A DNA stretch of 24,977 bases, taken from Deltaproteobacteria bacterium (GTDB taxonomy: Bacteria; Desulfobacterota; Desulfobacteria; Desulfobacterales; UBA11574). Position numbers and translations under genes: made by a program. Every line of letters begins with the position of its first letter. Positions within the stretch are counted from its first letter, which is position 1. The stretch lies in contig JAFDBA010000031.1 in NCBI GenBank assembly GCA_019313505.1, positions 1 through 24,977 on the forward strand. Direction: 5' to 3'. This document shows, in pieces, positions 15,041-23,157 of the stretch. A model generated the notes under the pieces. It was not told where the DNA came from. It worked only from the letters and a program-made list of their open reading frames with translations, and ran no database searches.

Positions 15041-15471
15041 TTAATCAGTTTCAAAATTTCATCGCTCTTTTTTTCCATCTTATATGCCTGGTTTTTATTT
15101 TTTTCATGATCATAACCAAGCAAATGAAGGATGCCATGCACTAAAAGCTGGGTAAAACGTTCTTCCATGCTTATGCCCGCAATTTTTCCCTCCCTTGCGG
15201 CGGTTTCAATGGAAATGACCACGTCGCCGAGAAGCTGCGGGGCTATGTTATTAAATTGTCCTGTGCGCATGGGAAATGCGATAACATTTGTAGAGCCGTA
15301 TCGGTTGAAATATTTTTTATTAAGCACCTCTATCTTGGGATCATCAACTATAAGGATGGAAAGCTCTACATCAGGACAGGCCAAGGCGTTTAAGATGGCC
15401 CTGGCCGTTTGTTGTATTTTTTCCAGAGATATCTTGTGCTTGTTTTGTTTGTTGTCTAACAGGATCTCCAT
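15034..15471 (-). CDS. ybeY: Endoribonuclease YbeY (rRNA maturation factor)
   Basis: A zinc-dependent endoribonuclease for 16S rRNA 3' maturation and ribosome quality control. The signature HGILHLLGYDHEKN, with its three zinc-binding histidines, is near the C-terminus. YGSTNVIAFPM and LGDVVISIETA are the preceding conserved blocks. I chose the ATG at 15471 (145 residues) rather than 15564. GGAAAGGG stands about six bases before it, family members start near here, and the longer form would lie almost wholly inside pgpH. Even so, its first 101 bases overlap the pgpH C-terminus. The stop codon is supplied by the dispersed repeat next door. Confidence 0.95.
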   Translation of the reverse strand: MEILLDNKQNKHKISLEKIQQTARAILNALACPDVELSILIVDDPKIEVLNKKYFNRYGSTNVIAFPMRTGQFNNIAPQLLGDVVISIETAAREGKIAGISMEERFTQLLVHGILHLLGYDHEKNKNQAYKMEKKSDEILKLIKT

Positions 15472-17779
15472 TTTTTCCCTTTCCGTTGCCAGGGAGAGGT
15501 TTTTCTGGATATTCAATTCGGTGATGGTGTATTCCTGATAATATTTTATAAAAGCTTTTTGCAATCTTGTGCAGATCCTTCAATGTTAGCTCACAATCGT
15601 CTAATTGGCCATCAGAAAATGCTTTGTTTATCAGGTTCTGAACAAGCCCCCGGATTTTGGATGGTGTCGGATTAGCAAGTGCTCTTGATGCTGCTTCAAC
15701 CATGTCAGACAGCATGACAAGACCAGCTTCCCTGGTCTGGGGTTTTGGGCCTGGGTATCTGAAGTTGTCGATTTTTACCGCGTTCTCACCTTTTTGCTGT
15801 CTTGCTTTTTCATAAAAGTAGCTGATAAGGCTTGTTCCGTGGGATTGCCGGATAGTGTCTATGATGACTTGTCCGAGTCTGTTTTTCCAGGCTATTTCCA
15901 CACCATCTTTAACATGAGCTATGAGAATAAGACTTGACATGGATGGGGCAAGCTTGTCATGTTTATTAATGCCGTTGGTCTGGTTTTCAATAAAATAGAG
16001 TGGTTTTTTTATCTTGCCGATATCGTGATAATAACCGCAAACTTTGGCAAGCAGTGGGTTGGCACCGATTTCAGATGCCGCAGCCTCAACCATGGTTCCG
16101 ACAATCACTGAATGATGATACGTTCCCGGAGCCTCTATCATTAGTTTTCGGAGAATGGGTTGATCAAGGTTAGCAAGTTCGAGAAGCTTAATATCTGTAG
16201 TATAGCCAAATGCAATTTCTACCAGCGGCGCAATGCCGGCGGTGACTATTCCTGCTCCCACACCTCCCATAAACGCAAAGGCCCAGTCCCACAGAAGTAT
16301 ATTAATGGAGGAACTTCCTAAATAAGTATCTATAATCGTTGCAAGGATCACATTTATTAATCCGAGTTTTAGCCCGGCCTTTATGAATACCTTGCGTTCC
16401 CGGCAGTTCTGCATCCAGAATGCTGCCATTGAACTGTTGATCAGAAAGTAGAGAAAAATATCAAATCTGTTTTTAAAAATGATGGCTGTGCCGATTGCAA
16501 TTAACATGGCCATGGGAATAGCCAGTTCAAGGCCCAAAAACAGACAGATGGTCATGGCACCTGCGGCAAGGGGAATACCATAAGAAATTGATGATGCTGA
16601 CATGGAGAAAGAAGTATAATGTGCCACAGATTCAGTCAAAGATACTGATATTCTGGCAATGAAAAAAAAGGTTATTAGGACGGTGGCCATAAAGAGCAAG
16701 TTTTTGTTGTTGCTAAAATCAGATCGACTTTGACGATGTACATAAAGAATATAGGTCGTCATTAGGATGCATAGGATTATCAGTGCTGATCCAATGGAAC
16801 TTGATAAAATCTCCTCATTTTTTATCCCTTCATCATAGGCCTTGAGTTTTAAAATCTGGACTTTTGTAACTCTTTCTCCCTCGCGCAAAAGCATTTCTCC
16901 GGCTTTTATCTTGTGAAAAACCGGTTTTGTTTCTGCGACGGCCTTTTTTTTCCGTTCCTCGGTTTCGCTTCTGTTTAGGGTAATATTTGGTTGGATAACT
17001 CTTTGGGTAAAATCTACAATCATATTTAGCAGGGTATAATCAATATCTTTGAGAAGTGGTTGACCTATAATTTTGACCATTGTTTTTGCCTGGTCAAGAC
17101 CGTAAAAGTGTTTTAAGTTATAAACAACCAGTTCTTCTTTTGTCTTGATAGTGTTTAAAATTATACTTTTATTGGTTTCTTTTAAGAGAAGTTCTTTGTT
17201 AGCAACCACACCATTTGTCAATATTTCATTTAAAATGCTGCAAATAATATTTGCAATATTTTCGGAAAAAGCTTCCTTTTCGAGGATTTTATAAGCGCCA
17301 TTACTTACAGAAATTCCGACTTTTTCTTCAAATTCGGATTTCTTTTGCCATATAAGGTTATGGAGGGACATTGTTTTCTTAACTATACGGGTTGAAGAAG
17401 TATTTGATGGTTTTAGTGCAATCTCATTTTGAGTTTTTACGCCCTTAATAACCGTCCGAACATCATTAAAGGCTATTTTTACATTCTGGTTTATTTTGGA
17501 AGAAAGGGTTGTGTTATGATCGTAAACTGTTAAAACATTTTCCACAGCCTTCCTTCGGTTGGCTTCTGTGGTATCCGCATCTTCAATTAAAAAATCTTTT
17601 GTGGCCTTGATATCTTTTGTTGCAACGTCACCCAATTTGTAGGAATGTTTTTTGACCACAAGGTTTGGAGACAGCAAAATTGTAAAAATGATGGTAACAC
17701 CCACCAGAATGCTCCAGCGGACATGGTTGCTGTCTTCAAAAAACTTCTTTACGGATGTTTTGGTTTTTCCAATATTCAT
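15371..17779 (-). CDS. pgpH: 7TM-HD c-di-AMP phosphodiesterase, PgpH type
   Basis: An 802-residue membrane protein of the 7TMR-HD family. Its characterised members, such as Listeria PgpH, hydrolyse c-di-AMP to pApA. A first membrane helix (about residues 22-40) leads to a long extracytoplasmic 7TMR-HDED domain (about 45-320). Seven membrane segments follow (about 325-545), then a cytoplasmic HD domain. The HD metal ligands are visible as GTYHHSVIVG (near 558), GYYHDIGKIKKP (near 583) and MLSDMVEAA. The last 40 residues are a low-complexity, lysine/glutamine-rich tail overlapping ybeY. Its start lies 12 bases after the phoH stop with no clear ribosome binding site, so coupling is likely. Confidence 0.93.
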   Translation of the reverse strand: MNIGKTKTSVKKFFEDSNHVRWSILVGVTIIFTILLSPNLVVKKHSYKLGDVATKDIKATKDFLIEDADTTEANRRKAVENVLTVYDHNTTLSSKINQNVKIAFNDVRTVIKGVKTQNEIALKPSNTSSTRIVKKTMSLHNLIWQKKSEFEEKVGISVSNGAYKILEKEAFSENIANIICSILNEILTNGVVANKELLLKETNKSIILNTIKTKEELVVYNLKHFYGLDQAKTMVKIIGQPLLKDIDYTLLNMIVDFTQRVIQPNITLNRSETEERKKKAVAETKPVFHKIKAGEMLLREGERVTKVQILKLKAYDEGIKNEEILSSSIGSALIILCILMTTYILYVHRQSRSDFSNNKNLLFMATVLITFFFIARISVSLTESVAHYTSFSMSASSISYGIPLAAGAMTICLFLGLELAIPMAMLIAIGTAIIFKNRFDIFLYFLINSSMAAFWMQNCRERKVFIKAGLKLGLINVILATIIDTYLGSSSINILLWDWAFAFMGGVGAGIVTAGIAPLVEIAFGYTTDIKLLELANLDQPILRKLMIEAPGTYHHSVIVGTMVEAAASEIGANPLLAKVCGYYHDIGKIKKPLYFIENQTNGINKHDKLAPSMSSLILIAHVKDGVEIAWKNRLGQVIIDTIRQSHGTSLISYFYEKARQQKGENAVKIDNFRYPGPKPQTREAGLVMLSDMVEAASRALANPTPSKIRGLVQNLINKAFSDGQLDDCELTLKDLHKIAKSFYKILSGIHHHRIEYPEKPLPGNGKGKNGDPVRQQTKQAQDISGKNTTNGQGHLKRLGLS

Positions 17780-17791
17780 CGTAAATTATAA

Positions 17792-18772
17792 TTATTCTTT
17801 TCTGGTTGCGTCCAGATCCTCATAGGCTTTAATAATTTTCTGGACCAGTCCATGTCTTACCACATCTTTTTTTGAAAAAAAGATGAATTTTATTCCGTCT
17901 ATTCCCTGCAGGATATTCTTTACTTCAATAAGCCCTGAAGGTTTCTCAATAGGAAGATCGGTCTGAGTTATGTCTCCTGTGATAACCGCTTTGGAACTGA
18001 ATCCTATCCTGGTCAGGAACATCTTCATCTGTTCAGAAGTTGTATTTTGGGCTTCATCTAAAATAATGAAAGAGTCGTTTAAGGTTCTGCCTCGCATGAA
18101 AGCAAGAGGCGCCACTTCTATGACTCCCTGCTCTAACAGGTCCGACACTTTTTCAAATTTCATCATATCGTGAAGAGCATCATAAAGGGGTCTTAAATAC
18201 GGATCCACCTTTTCCGCAAGATCTCCAGGCAGAAAGCCGAGCAATTCCCCGGCTTCCACTGCGGGTCGGGTGAGAATGATTCGGCTAACCAGCCCTTTTG
18301 AAAGTGCTGCGACCGCCATGGCCATGGCAAGATATGTTTTGCCTGTACCGGCAGGGCCGATACCGAAAACCATATCAGAGGTGCGGATGGCATCTATGTA
18401 TTCTTTTTGTGCAAGGCTTTTGGGAATTACATTGCACTTTTTTGAGGTAATATAGACCGTATCCAAAAAAATATCTTTGAGCTTAATACGGTCATTTTCA
18501 CTTAGAATCCTGATTGCATAATCAATATCGTTTGGATAAATTGGATATTTTTCTTTTAACAGGCCGTAAAGTTGTTTAAGTATATTTTTGGCAAGGCTTT
18601 CTGTAACACTATCCCCCTGAATAAAAATAGTATTACCTCTGGCATGGATAGAGACGTCTATTGTGTCTGCAATCCTTTTAAGGTTGCTGTTATGCTCTCC
18701 GAAAAGCTGCCTTGCCAGATCTATGTCCGAGAACGTCAATCTTGTCTGATTATTTTCGGTAACTTCATCCAT
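17792..18772 (-). CDS. phoH: PhoH-family ATPase
   Basis: A PhoH/PhoL-type P-loop ATPase, often linked to RNA handling and found next to ybeY. Visible features are an N-terminal KH-like segment (DLARQLFGEHNSNLKRI, SIHARGNTIFIQG), Walker A GIGPAGTGKTYLA, TRPAVEAGELLGFLPGD, Walker B SFIILDEAQNTT and TGDITQTDLP. The open frame extends to 18832, but I prefer the ATG at 18772 (326 residues). The 20 extra residues do not resemble the family, and a short AAGAG precedes the inner ATG. It heads the operon phoH-pgpH-ybeY-pdxJ-tsaE. A TATAAT box near 18940 may drive it. Confidence 0.94.
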   Translation of the reverse strand: MDEVTENNQTRLTFSDIDLARQLFGEHNSNLKRIADTIDVSIHARGNTIFIQGDSVTESLAKNILKQLYGLLKEKYPIYPNDIDYAIRILSENDRIKLKDIFLDTVYITSKKCNVIPKSLAQKEYIDAIRTSDMVFGIGPAGTGKTYLAMAMAVAALSKGLVSRIILTRPAVEAGELLGFLPGDLAEKVDPYLRPLYDALHDMMKFEKVSDLLEQGVIEVAPLAFMRGRTLNDSFIILDEAQNTTSEQMKMFLTRIGFSSKAVITGDITQTDLPIEKPSGLIEVKNILQGIDGIKFIFFSKKDVVRHGLVQKIIKAYEDLDATRKE

Positions 18773-18889
18773 GTCTCTTAAGGTTGAATTGATGCCAAGT
18801 TTGGCCCATGTTTTAAAATCTCCACATACCATAGTTTTTTTGACTATTGCAAACTACAATTTAAGACACAAGAGAAAAAGAAAAATACC

Positions 18890-18918
18890 TTGACTCAAAA
18901 AATATGCTTTGTTACTTT
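18890..18918 (+). promoter_or_regulatory. Putative promoter of cvpA-mazG
   Basis: TTGACT (18890-18895) and TACTTT (18913-18918) are separated by 17 bases. The first is a five-of-six match to the -35 consensus; the second is weaker at three of six. Transcription would start near 18925, about 90 bases before cvpA. Confidence 0.4.
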
Positions 18919-18937
18919 GTGTAATTAATTCCAATAA

Positions 18938-18964
18938 ATTATATCTTGCTGATATTATTTACAA
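18938..18964 (-). promoter_or_regulatory. Putative promoter of the phoH operon
   Basis: Read on the minus strand, a perfect TATAAT (18938-18943) is preceded by TTGTAA (18959-18964) with a short 15-base spacer. Transcription would start near 18931, 100 to 160 bases before phoH. It would face the plus-strand promoter at 18890-18918. Confidence 0.4.
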
Positions 18965-19013
18965 TATCATGCTTTTTGAGACAATTTGTTATGTTCTGAT
19001 ATAAAGGTGTTCT

Positions 19014-19541
19014 ATGAATTTTTTTGATATAATAGTTGTAGTTATATTAGGCTACTGCTTGATAAGAGGTGTTTTTAGAGGGCTTGTCAAGGAATTGTCT
19101 TCTATAATCGGTGTGTTAGGTGGATTCTATGCTGCTTTTACCTATTACATGGTGGTTGCAAAGCCCTTGTCAAAATGGATTGCCAACACCGGGTACCTTA
19201 ATATATTGAGTTTTTTGATCATTTTTTGTGGTGTTTTCATTATTATCAGCATCCTGGGTGTAATCATAAATTACTTGCTTAAAATAGCATTTTTGGGTTG
19301 GCTTGATCGTATTTTCGGGGCTGTATTCGGTGCCATGAAAGGGATACTGATTGTCTCAGTTCTGTTAATTGCACTTACCGCTTTTCTTCCCAAGGGTACA
19401 CCTGTTATTAAAGATTCCCTGCTTTCTCCCTATGTGACGCTGGTTTCCGAGAAGATGGTCAAAGTTGTCTCCAAAGATATGAAACATGCTTTTTCAGCCA
19501 AGATAGCGACAATAAAAAAAGCGTGGGAGAAAAAGAGATAG
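19014..19541 (+). CDS. CvpA-family membrane protein
   Basis: A 175-residue inner-membrane protein of the CvpA family. The name comes from colicin V production; members are linked to envelope stress and purine-related effects, with unclear mechanism. The N-terminus MNFFDIIVVVILGYCLIRGVF and GLVKELSSIIGVLGGFYAA are typical, as is LGWLDRIFGAVFGAMKGIL. About four membrane helices lie in residues 1-125, followed by a soluble lysine-rich tail. AAAGGTG precedes the ATG by about five bases. Its 3' end runs almost into mazG, consistent with an operon. Confidence 0.9.
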   Translation: MNFFDIIVVVILGYCLIRGVFRGLVKELSSIIGVLGGFYAAFTYYMVVAKPLSKWIANTGYLNILSFLIIFCGVFIIISILGVIINYLLKIAFLGWLDRIFGAVFGAMKGILIVSVLLIALTAFLPKGTPVIKDSLLSPYVTLVSEKMVKVVSKDMKHAFSAKIATIKKAWEKKR

Positions 19542-19567
19542 TACCTGTTCAGCGGAGACAAGCCAAA

Positions 19568-20368
19568 ATGGGAATAAATTCCGGAATAAATTCCATAATA
19601 GATTTAATTGAGACATTAAGGGGTGAAAAGGGATGCCCTTGGGACAGAAAGCAGACACCCGGGACTATAGCGGTTTATCTGGTGGAAGAGGTATACGAAC
19701 TTGTTGATGCCATTGAATCAGGAGACCATAACGGCGTTTGTGAGGAACTTGGTGATGTATTGTTTCATATACTTTTTCTGACTGGTCTGTTCCGGGAAAT
19801 GGGTTGTTTTGATATCAAGGATGTAGTGGATTTAAATGTTGAGAAGATGATTCGTCGTCATCCCCATGTTTTTGGTAATGAGAGGTTTGACAGTGTTGAA
19901 GAGGTAAAGGCGTATTGGCACAAGATTAAAATGAAAGAAAAGAATCTGGCTAAAAAGGCTTCGATTCTAGATTCAGTCCCAACCGGGCTTCCGGCTCTGA
20001 TGCGTGCTTACAGAGTTTCCGAGCGTGCGGCCAGAACAGGATTTGACTGGAGTGATATTTCCGGTGTCATGGAAAAAGTCGAAGAAGAATGGTCTGAATT
20101 GAAAGCCGTGTTGAAAGGGGAGAATCGAGCTCCAAAAGATCAAGATCTTTTGGCCTTAGAATTTGGAGATGTCCTTTTCACACTCGTAAATCTTGCCCGG
20201 TTTGCGTATATTTACCCCGAAACAGCATTAAGAGATTCCACAAAAAAGTTTGAAAAACGGTTTAAGTATATTGAAAAGCTGATTACAGAGAGTCGAAGGA
20301 ACATAGAATCGGTTTCACAAGATGAGATGGACGAATTGTGGGAGGAAGCCAAGGCGGTTTTGGGGTAG
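19568..20368 (+). CDS. mazG: Nucleoside triphosphate pyrophosphohydrolase MazG
   Basis: A house-cleaning enzyme that hydrolyses NTPs to NMP and pyrophosphate in the cytoplasm. The first MazG domain shows GCPWDRKQT, EEVYELVDAIESGDHNGVCEELGDVLFH and HPHVFG. The second shows EEEWSELKAVL and LEFGDVLFTLVNLARF. These two E(E)xxE...GD metal-site sets are standard for the long form, here 266 residues. I chose the ATG at 19568, with GGAG ten bases upstream, over the GTG at 19523, which would overlap cvpA by 19 bases; family proteins start near this point. It converges on the Nudix gene at a 6-base gap. Confidence 0.95.
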   Translation: MGINSGINSIIDLIETLRGEKGCPWDRKQTPGTIAVYLVEEVYELVDAIESGDHNGVCEELGDVLFHILFLTGLFREMGCFDIKDVVDLNVEKMIRRHPHVFGNERFDSVEEVKAYWHKIKMKEKNLAKKASILDSVPTGLPALMRAYRVSERAARTGFDWSDISGVMEKVEEEWSELKAVLKGENRAPKDQDLLALEFGDVLFTLVNLARFAYIYPETALRDSTKKFEKRFKYIEKLITESRRNIESVSQDEMDELWEEAKAVLG

Positions 20369-20374
20369 AAGAAA

Positions 20375-20881
20375 TCAAGCAGCGTAGGAGGTGTAATACA
20401 TCCTGATGAATCTTGCGTGGCTTTCAAAGGCTATTTCCGGTAGTTCGGTGTAATGAAAATAGACTGCATCGTCCGCGTCATCGCCGGCGATAAGAGTGCC
20501 GTTATACTGTCTAATAAGATAGCCGACTATGAGGACCGTGTGGTACAGGGCACTTGGATTTGAGGACACACCGAGGAGCATTTCAATCCTTCCAGAAAGC
20601 CCTGTTTCTTCTTTAAGTTCTCTTAAAGCCGCTTTTTCAGGGAATTCACCGAGTTCCATGAACCCACCCGGAAGACACCAGAATCCTTTTTTAGGCTCTA
20701 CACTTCGTTTTACCAGAAGAACTCTGTCCCTGTTGTCCACAACAACAAGACATGTGGCAGGTATGGGGTTTTCATAAATAGGTTCATCACAGTGCTCACA
20801 GAAAAGTCGGAGACTACCTTCGCAAATCTTTTCTGTGAGCCGTGTGCCGCAATAATGACAAAACGTTTTTTTCCGCATCAT
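20375..20881 (-). CDS. Nudix hydrolase with N-terminal zinc ribbon
   Basis: A 168-residue Nudix hydrolase that cleaves a nucleoside diphosphate linked to another moiety. The Nudix box is complete: G73, E79, R87-E88, E91-E92 and G94 within GGFMELGEF...RELKEETGL. A zinc ribbon (C8, C11, C28, C31) precedes it, as in NudC-like NADH pyrophosphatases. The full NudC motif downstream of the box is not evident, so the substrate could be NADH, ADP-ribose or another nucleotide. It starts 15 bases after the aldolase stop and is probably co-transcribed with it. The ribosome binding site is weak. Confidence 0.9.
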   Translation of the reverse strand: MMRKKTFCHYCGTRLTEKICEGSLRLFCEHCDEPIYENPIPATCLVVVDNRDRVLLVKRSVEPKKGFWCLPGGFMELGEFPEKAALRELKEETGLSGRIEMLLGVSSNPSALYHTVLIVGYLIRQYNGTLIAGDDADDAVYFHYTELPEIAFESHARFIRMYYTSYAA

Positions 20882-20896
20882 TATGAGAAATTCGTG

Positions 20897-22192
20897 TTAA
20901 TCGTCAAAATCCCCCTCAGCACCCTTGTCGGAAGTGATAGATGCTGCTCGCTTTACAATCTTTTCCGGAGTCCACTCATCGGGGTTTTCAATTCTCTCTG
21001 CTTTCCGACCAGGATCGTATGTTCCGGCCTTTAGGATCGCTTCGATGGCAAGAGGAGCTGAATCTTGAGCATTAAAAACGTTTACAAGCATGTTATAAAC
21101 GAACGCTTCAACCTGTTTGACCATCCTTGTCCTAATTGTTTCGACTTGTCCAAGAAGTTTATTTTCAAACGGTAGGTTGAGTTTTTTATAATTTCCTCCC
21201 TTAAACTCATGAGCCTGTGCGTAAGCGACCATTTCTGCCCACATCTCTTGGGTGACGCCTTGGTCCTTAAGCTTGATAAAGTTGCCGCTGTCATCAAGGA
21301 TGGCATTTCCATAGTCATTGACCTCCAGACCCCAGGAAATCATCTGAAGGGCCGTGGCAACATTGGCCTTGGTCGTTCTGGTGTTCGCCACTATTTCTCT
21401 TAATCTATCGGAGCTGTTTCCGGATGTACCATGCTGGGCGCCGGAAATCTTATATTTTGCCAGCGCCTGGTGGATTTCAGCGGTTAAACCGACCTGTATT
21501 CCCTGACCGCTTGCCTCAATGCCGTGGGTTGTTCCGTTATTTAAGGCAATCCAATCCGGAGAAATATCATTGGCATTCAGACCTTGTACCAGAAAAAGAG
21601 CTTCTTCAACGGTTGAGAGCCCTTCTTTTCCTTTGATTTCACCAACTTCGGTTTCAAGGCCGGCCCATTCAGGGACATAAGGGTTTAGTTCCAGGTTGGC
21701 AAGCAGGTTTTTGTCGTCGGGGAGATGGGATGCATCTATGGCAATCGAGGTCATTCCGGCCTCAAACAGTGTTGGTATTTCGATCTTAGCCGGATTTATG
21801 TCCTGTTCTTTCTTTATCCCATAATGGTCGGCGTGTATTGCTACCGGGATAGTAATACCCAGCTCGTTGCAGAGTGCATCGACCTGCCGGGAAATATTCC
21901 AGTAATTGACCGCACAATAAGGATTGGCGCCTCCCTCTGACCTGGCTATCTCTATAATAATAGGGGCATTAGCCCTCTGGGCGGCCTGTAGAGCTCCTCG
22001 AATCACAAAGTTGTTTCGCCCGTTGGCGGCCATAGCCATGGCATTACCTTTGGCAAGCATCGCCCGGTCGATGAACTTTCCACTAACGATCAGGGCCCTT
22101 GAACAAGGAAAAAGCTTTTTTATGTTAGGCGGGCGGCCTATTTTGAGTGCCATCTCAAAATCATTCGAAGCGATAGCTTTTTTTTCAGACAT
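20897..22192 (-). CDS. Class II fructose-bisphosphate aldolase-like enzyme
   Basis: A 431-residue zinc-dependent class II aldolase-family protein. Zinc and substrate features are visible as VAIHADHYG (H120, H123), LNNGTTHG (H223) and GAQHGTSGNSSD (residues 251-262). It is longer than typical FbaA (about 350 residues), with an extra N-terminal block and a long C-terminal extension (about 320-431) ending in an acidic tail. The long form is common in anaerobes and may act on fructose 1,6-bisphosphate or a related ketose bisphosphate. AAGGAGG precedes the ATG. It is followed at 15 bases by the Nudix gene and preceded by the DUF2007 gene 92 bases away. A GACTTTTTACGA-type hairpin stands in its leader. 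Confidence 0.9.
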   Translation of the reverse strand: MSEKKAIASNDFEMALKIGRPPNIKKLFPCSRALIVSGKFIDRAMLAKGNAMAMAANGRNNFVIRGALQAAQRANAPIIIEIARSEGGANPYCAVNYWNISRQVDALCNELGITIPVAIHADHYGIKKEQDINPAKIEIPTLFEAGMTSIAIDASHLPDDKNLLANLELNPYVPEWAGLETEVGEIKGKEGLSTVEEALFLVQGLNANDISPDWIALNNGTTHGIEASGQGIQVGLTAEIHQALAKYKISGAQHGTSGNSSDRLREIVANTRTTKANVATALQMISWGLEVNDYGNAILDDSGNFIKLKDQGVTQEMWAEMVAYAQAHEFKGGNYKKLNLPFENKLLGQVETIRTRMVKQVEAFVYNMLVNVFNAQDSAPLAIEAILKAGTYDPGRKAERIENPDEWTPEKIVKRAASITSDKGAEGDFDD

Positions 22193-22248
22193 AACTTAAC
22201 CTCCTTTTATAAGGTTGTTAACAAATGTTGGCGGATATTCTTGACGAT

Positions 22249-22274
22249 TTCGTTAAAAATCAAATTTTTACGAA
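22249..22274. repeat. GACTTTTTACGA-type hairpin between DUF2007 and aldolase genes
   Basis: TTCGTTAAAAAT (22249-22260) pairs with ATTTTTACGAA (22264-22274), with one bulged T and a 3-base loop. It then continues GCCATCAT, as in the related elements at 8588 and 23116. On the minus strand it lies in the short gap after DUF2007 and before the aldolase gene. Confidence 0.6.
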
Positions 22275-22284
22275 GCCATCATTC

Positions 22285-22533
22285 TTAAATATCATGATCA
22301 TGTGATCTTACATCATTTAAAATTTCGGTTATTTCCTGCTTATATGAAAGAGGGGCGCAAAGTTTTCCCCATCCCATTTGAACCTGAAACAACCCATCAT
22401 AAGCGGTATCATGAAATGAGCGAATAAGATGGGGTATGTTCTGTTCATTCAAGATTGATTTGATAAGTTGAGCCTCTATTATATTATCCAAAACAGCAAT
22501 ATCAATAAATTCCTGATCATTTATTTCGTTCAT
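22285..22533 (-). CDS. DUF2007 small protein
   Basis: An 82-residue protein of the DUF2007 family (putative signal-transducing or PII-like fold, role unknown). It reads LDNIIEAQLIKSILNEQNIPHLIRS near the N-terminus, then WGKLCAPLSYKQEITEIL. This is the usual pattern of a helix that follows a short strand, with a conserved Gly/Trp turn. The ribosome binding site TAGGA lies in the dispersed repeat directly upstream. It precedes the aldolase-Nudix pair on the same strand. Not linked by sequence to any pathway. Confidence 0.75.
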   Translation of the reverse strand: MNEINDQEFIDIAVLDNIIEAQLIKSILNEQNIPHLIRSFHDTAYDGLFQVQMGWGKLCAPLSYKQEITEILNDVRSHDHDI

Positions 22534-22540
22534 ATTGAAG

Positions 22541-22649
22541 TCCTAACACCTGACCCGGACAAACCGGAAAAAAATGCCACAAAGGCACGAAGACACAAAG
22601 GAAAACTATTTTATTTTAAATCATCTTCGTGATTTAGTGTCTTAGTGGC
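22541..22649 (-). repeat. Dispersed repeat copy 2: hairpin plus CCGGYTTGTCC unit
   Basis: The minus strand reads CCGGTTTGTCCGGGTCAGG, then GTTAGGA, next to a long imperfect inverted repeat. The repeat runs from GCCACAAAGGCACGAAG (22576 on) to CTTAGTGGC (ending 22649), separated by an AT-rich loop. The two-part layout matches 14934-15040 in the opposite orientation. The unit provides the DUF2007 ribosome binding site. Confidence 0.75.
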
Positions 22650-23044
22650 GAAAATGTTTTGCCATAAAATTCACGATTAAGAAACTAATACCCGATCAAG
22701 TTATATCTATTAAATCTGACGCATCGATCATTCTTACCGGAATTAATTATTTAGTCAATTATAAAAAAAATTGATTATTTGTTATTTAATAAATGTGAAA
22801 TAAATTACATATATATTGTGAAGTCTATTACACAGTTTTGCAAAAATGTTTTCTGGGATGTTCCTATAACTATCTGTAATAAATATATTAGCAAATATTT
22901 ATAGTTGGGCATGGCTTTTGCTTATATGATAAAATGTTAGTATCAACGAATATGTGCAGGGAACCATCTATTTTGCATGCACAACTATATATTTTAGAGT
23001 CAATCGATAACACAATAATACTATATGTAGTTGTTTATTTATGC

Positions 23045-23073
23045 TTGACATACAACATGTAGCCTGTTATATA
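23045..23073 (+). promoter_or_regulatory. Strong sigma70-like promoter of the PilZ gene
   Basis: A perfect TTGACA (23045-23050) and TATATA (23068-23073) are 17 bases apart. Transcription would start near 23080, giving a leader of about 78 bases that includes a hairpin. Confidence 0.65.
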
Positions 23074-23096
23074 TTTAGCTCAAAAAACAAATTATT

Positions 23097-23125
23097 GTAA
23101 AAAAGTCGCTTTTTTGACTTTTTAC
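23097..23125 (+). repeat. GACTTTTTACGA-type hairpin in the PilZ leader
   Basis: GTAAAAAAGTC (23097-23107) and GACTTTTTAC (23116-23125) form a stem with one unpaired A and an 8-base loop. The sequence continues GAATTCATCA, as in the other copies. It lies between the promoter and the ATG, so it would be in the mRNA leader. Confidence 0.65.
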
Positions 23126-23157
23126 GAATTCATCAATGCATAATACGTGCGAGGATA

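Larger units (their letters stand above)
22534..23157. other. Repeat-bearing, AT-rich intergenic region
   Basis: No gene is seen in 624 bases. The first 130 bases are a dispersed repeat (listed separately). Positions 22680-23040 are very AT-rich, with many short palindromes and no coding frame on either strand. The last 120 bases hold the promoter and a leader hairpin of the PilZ gene. Confidence 0.7.
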
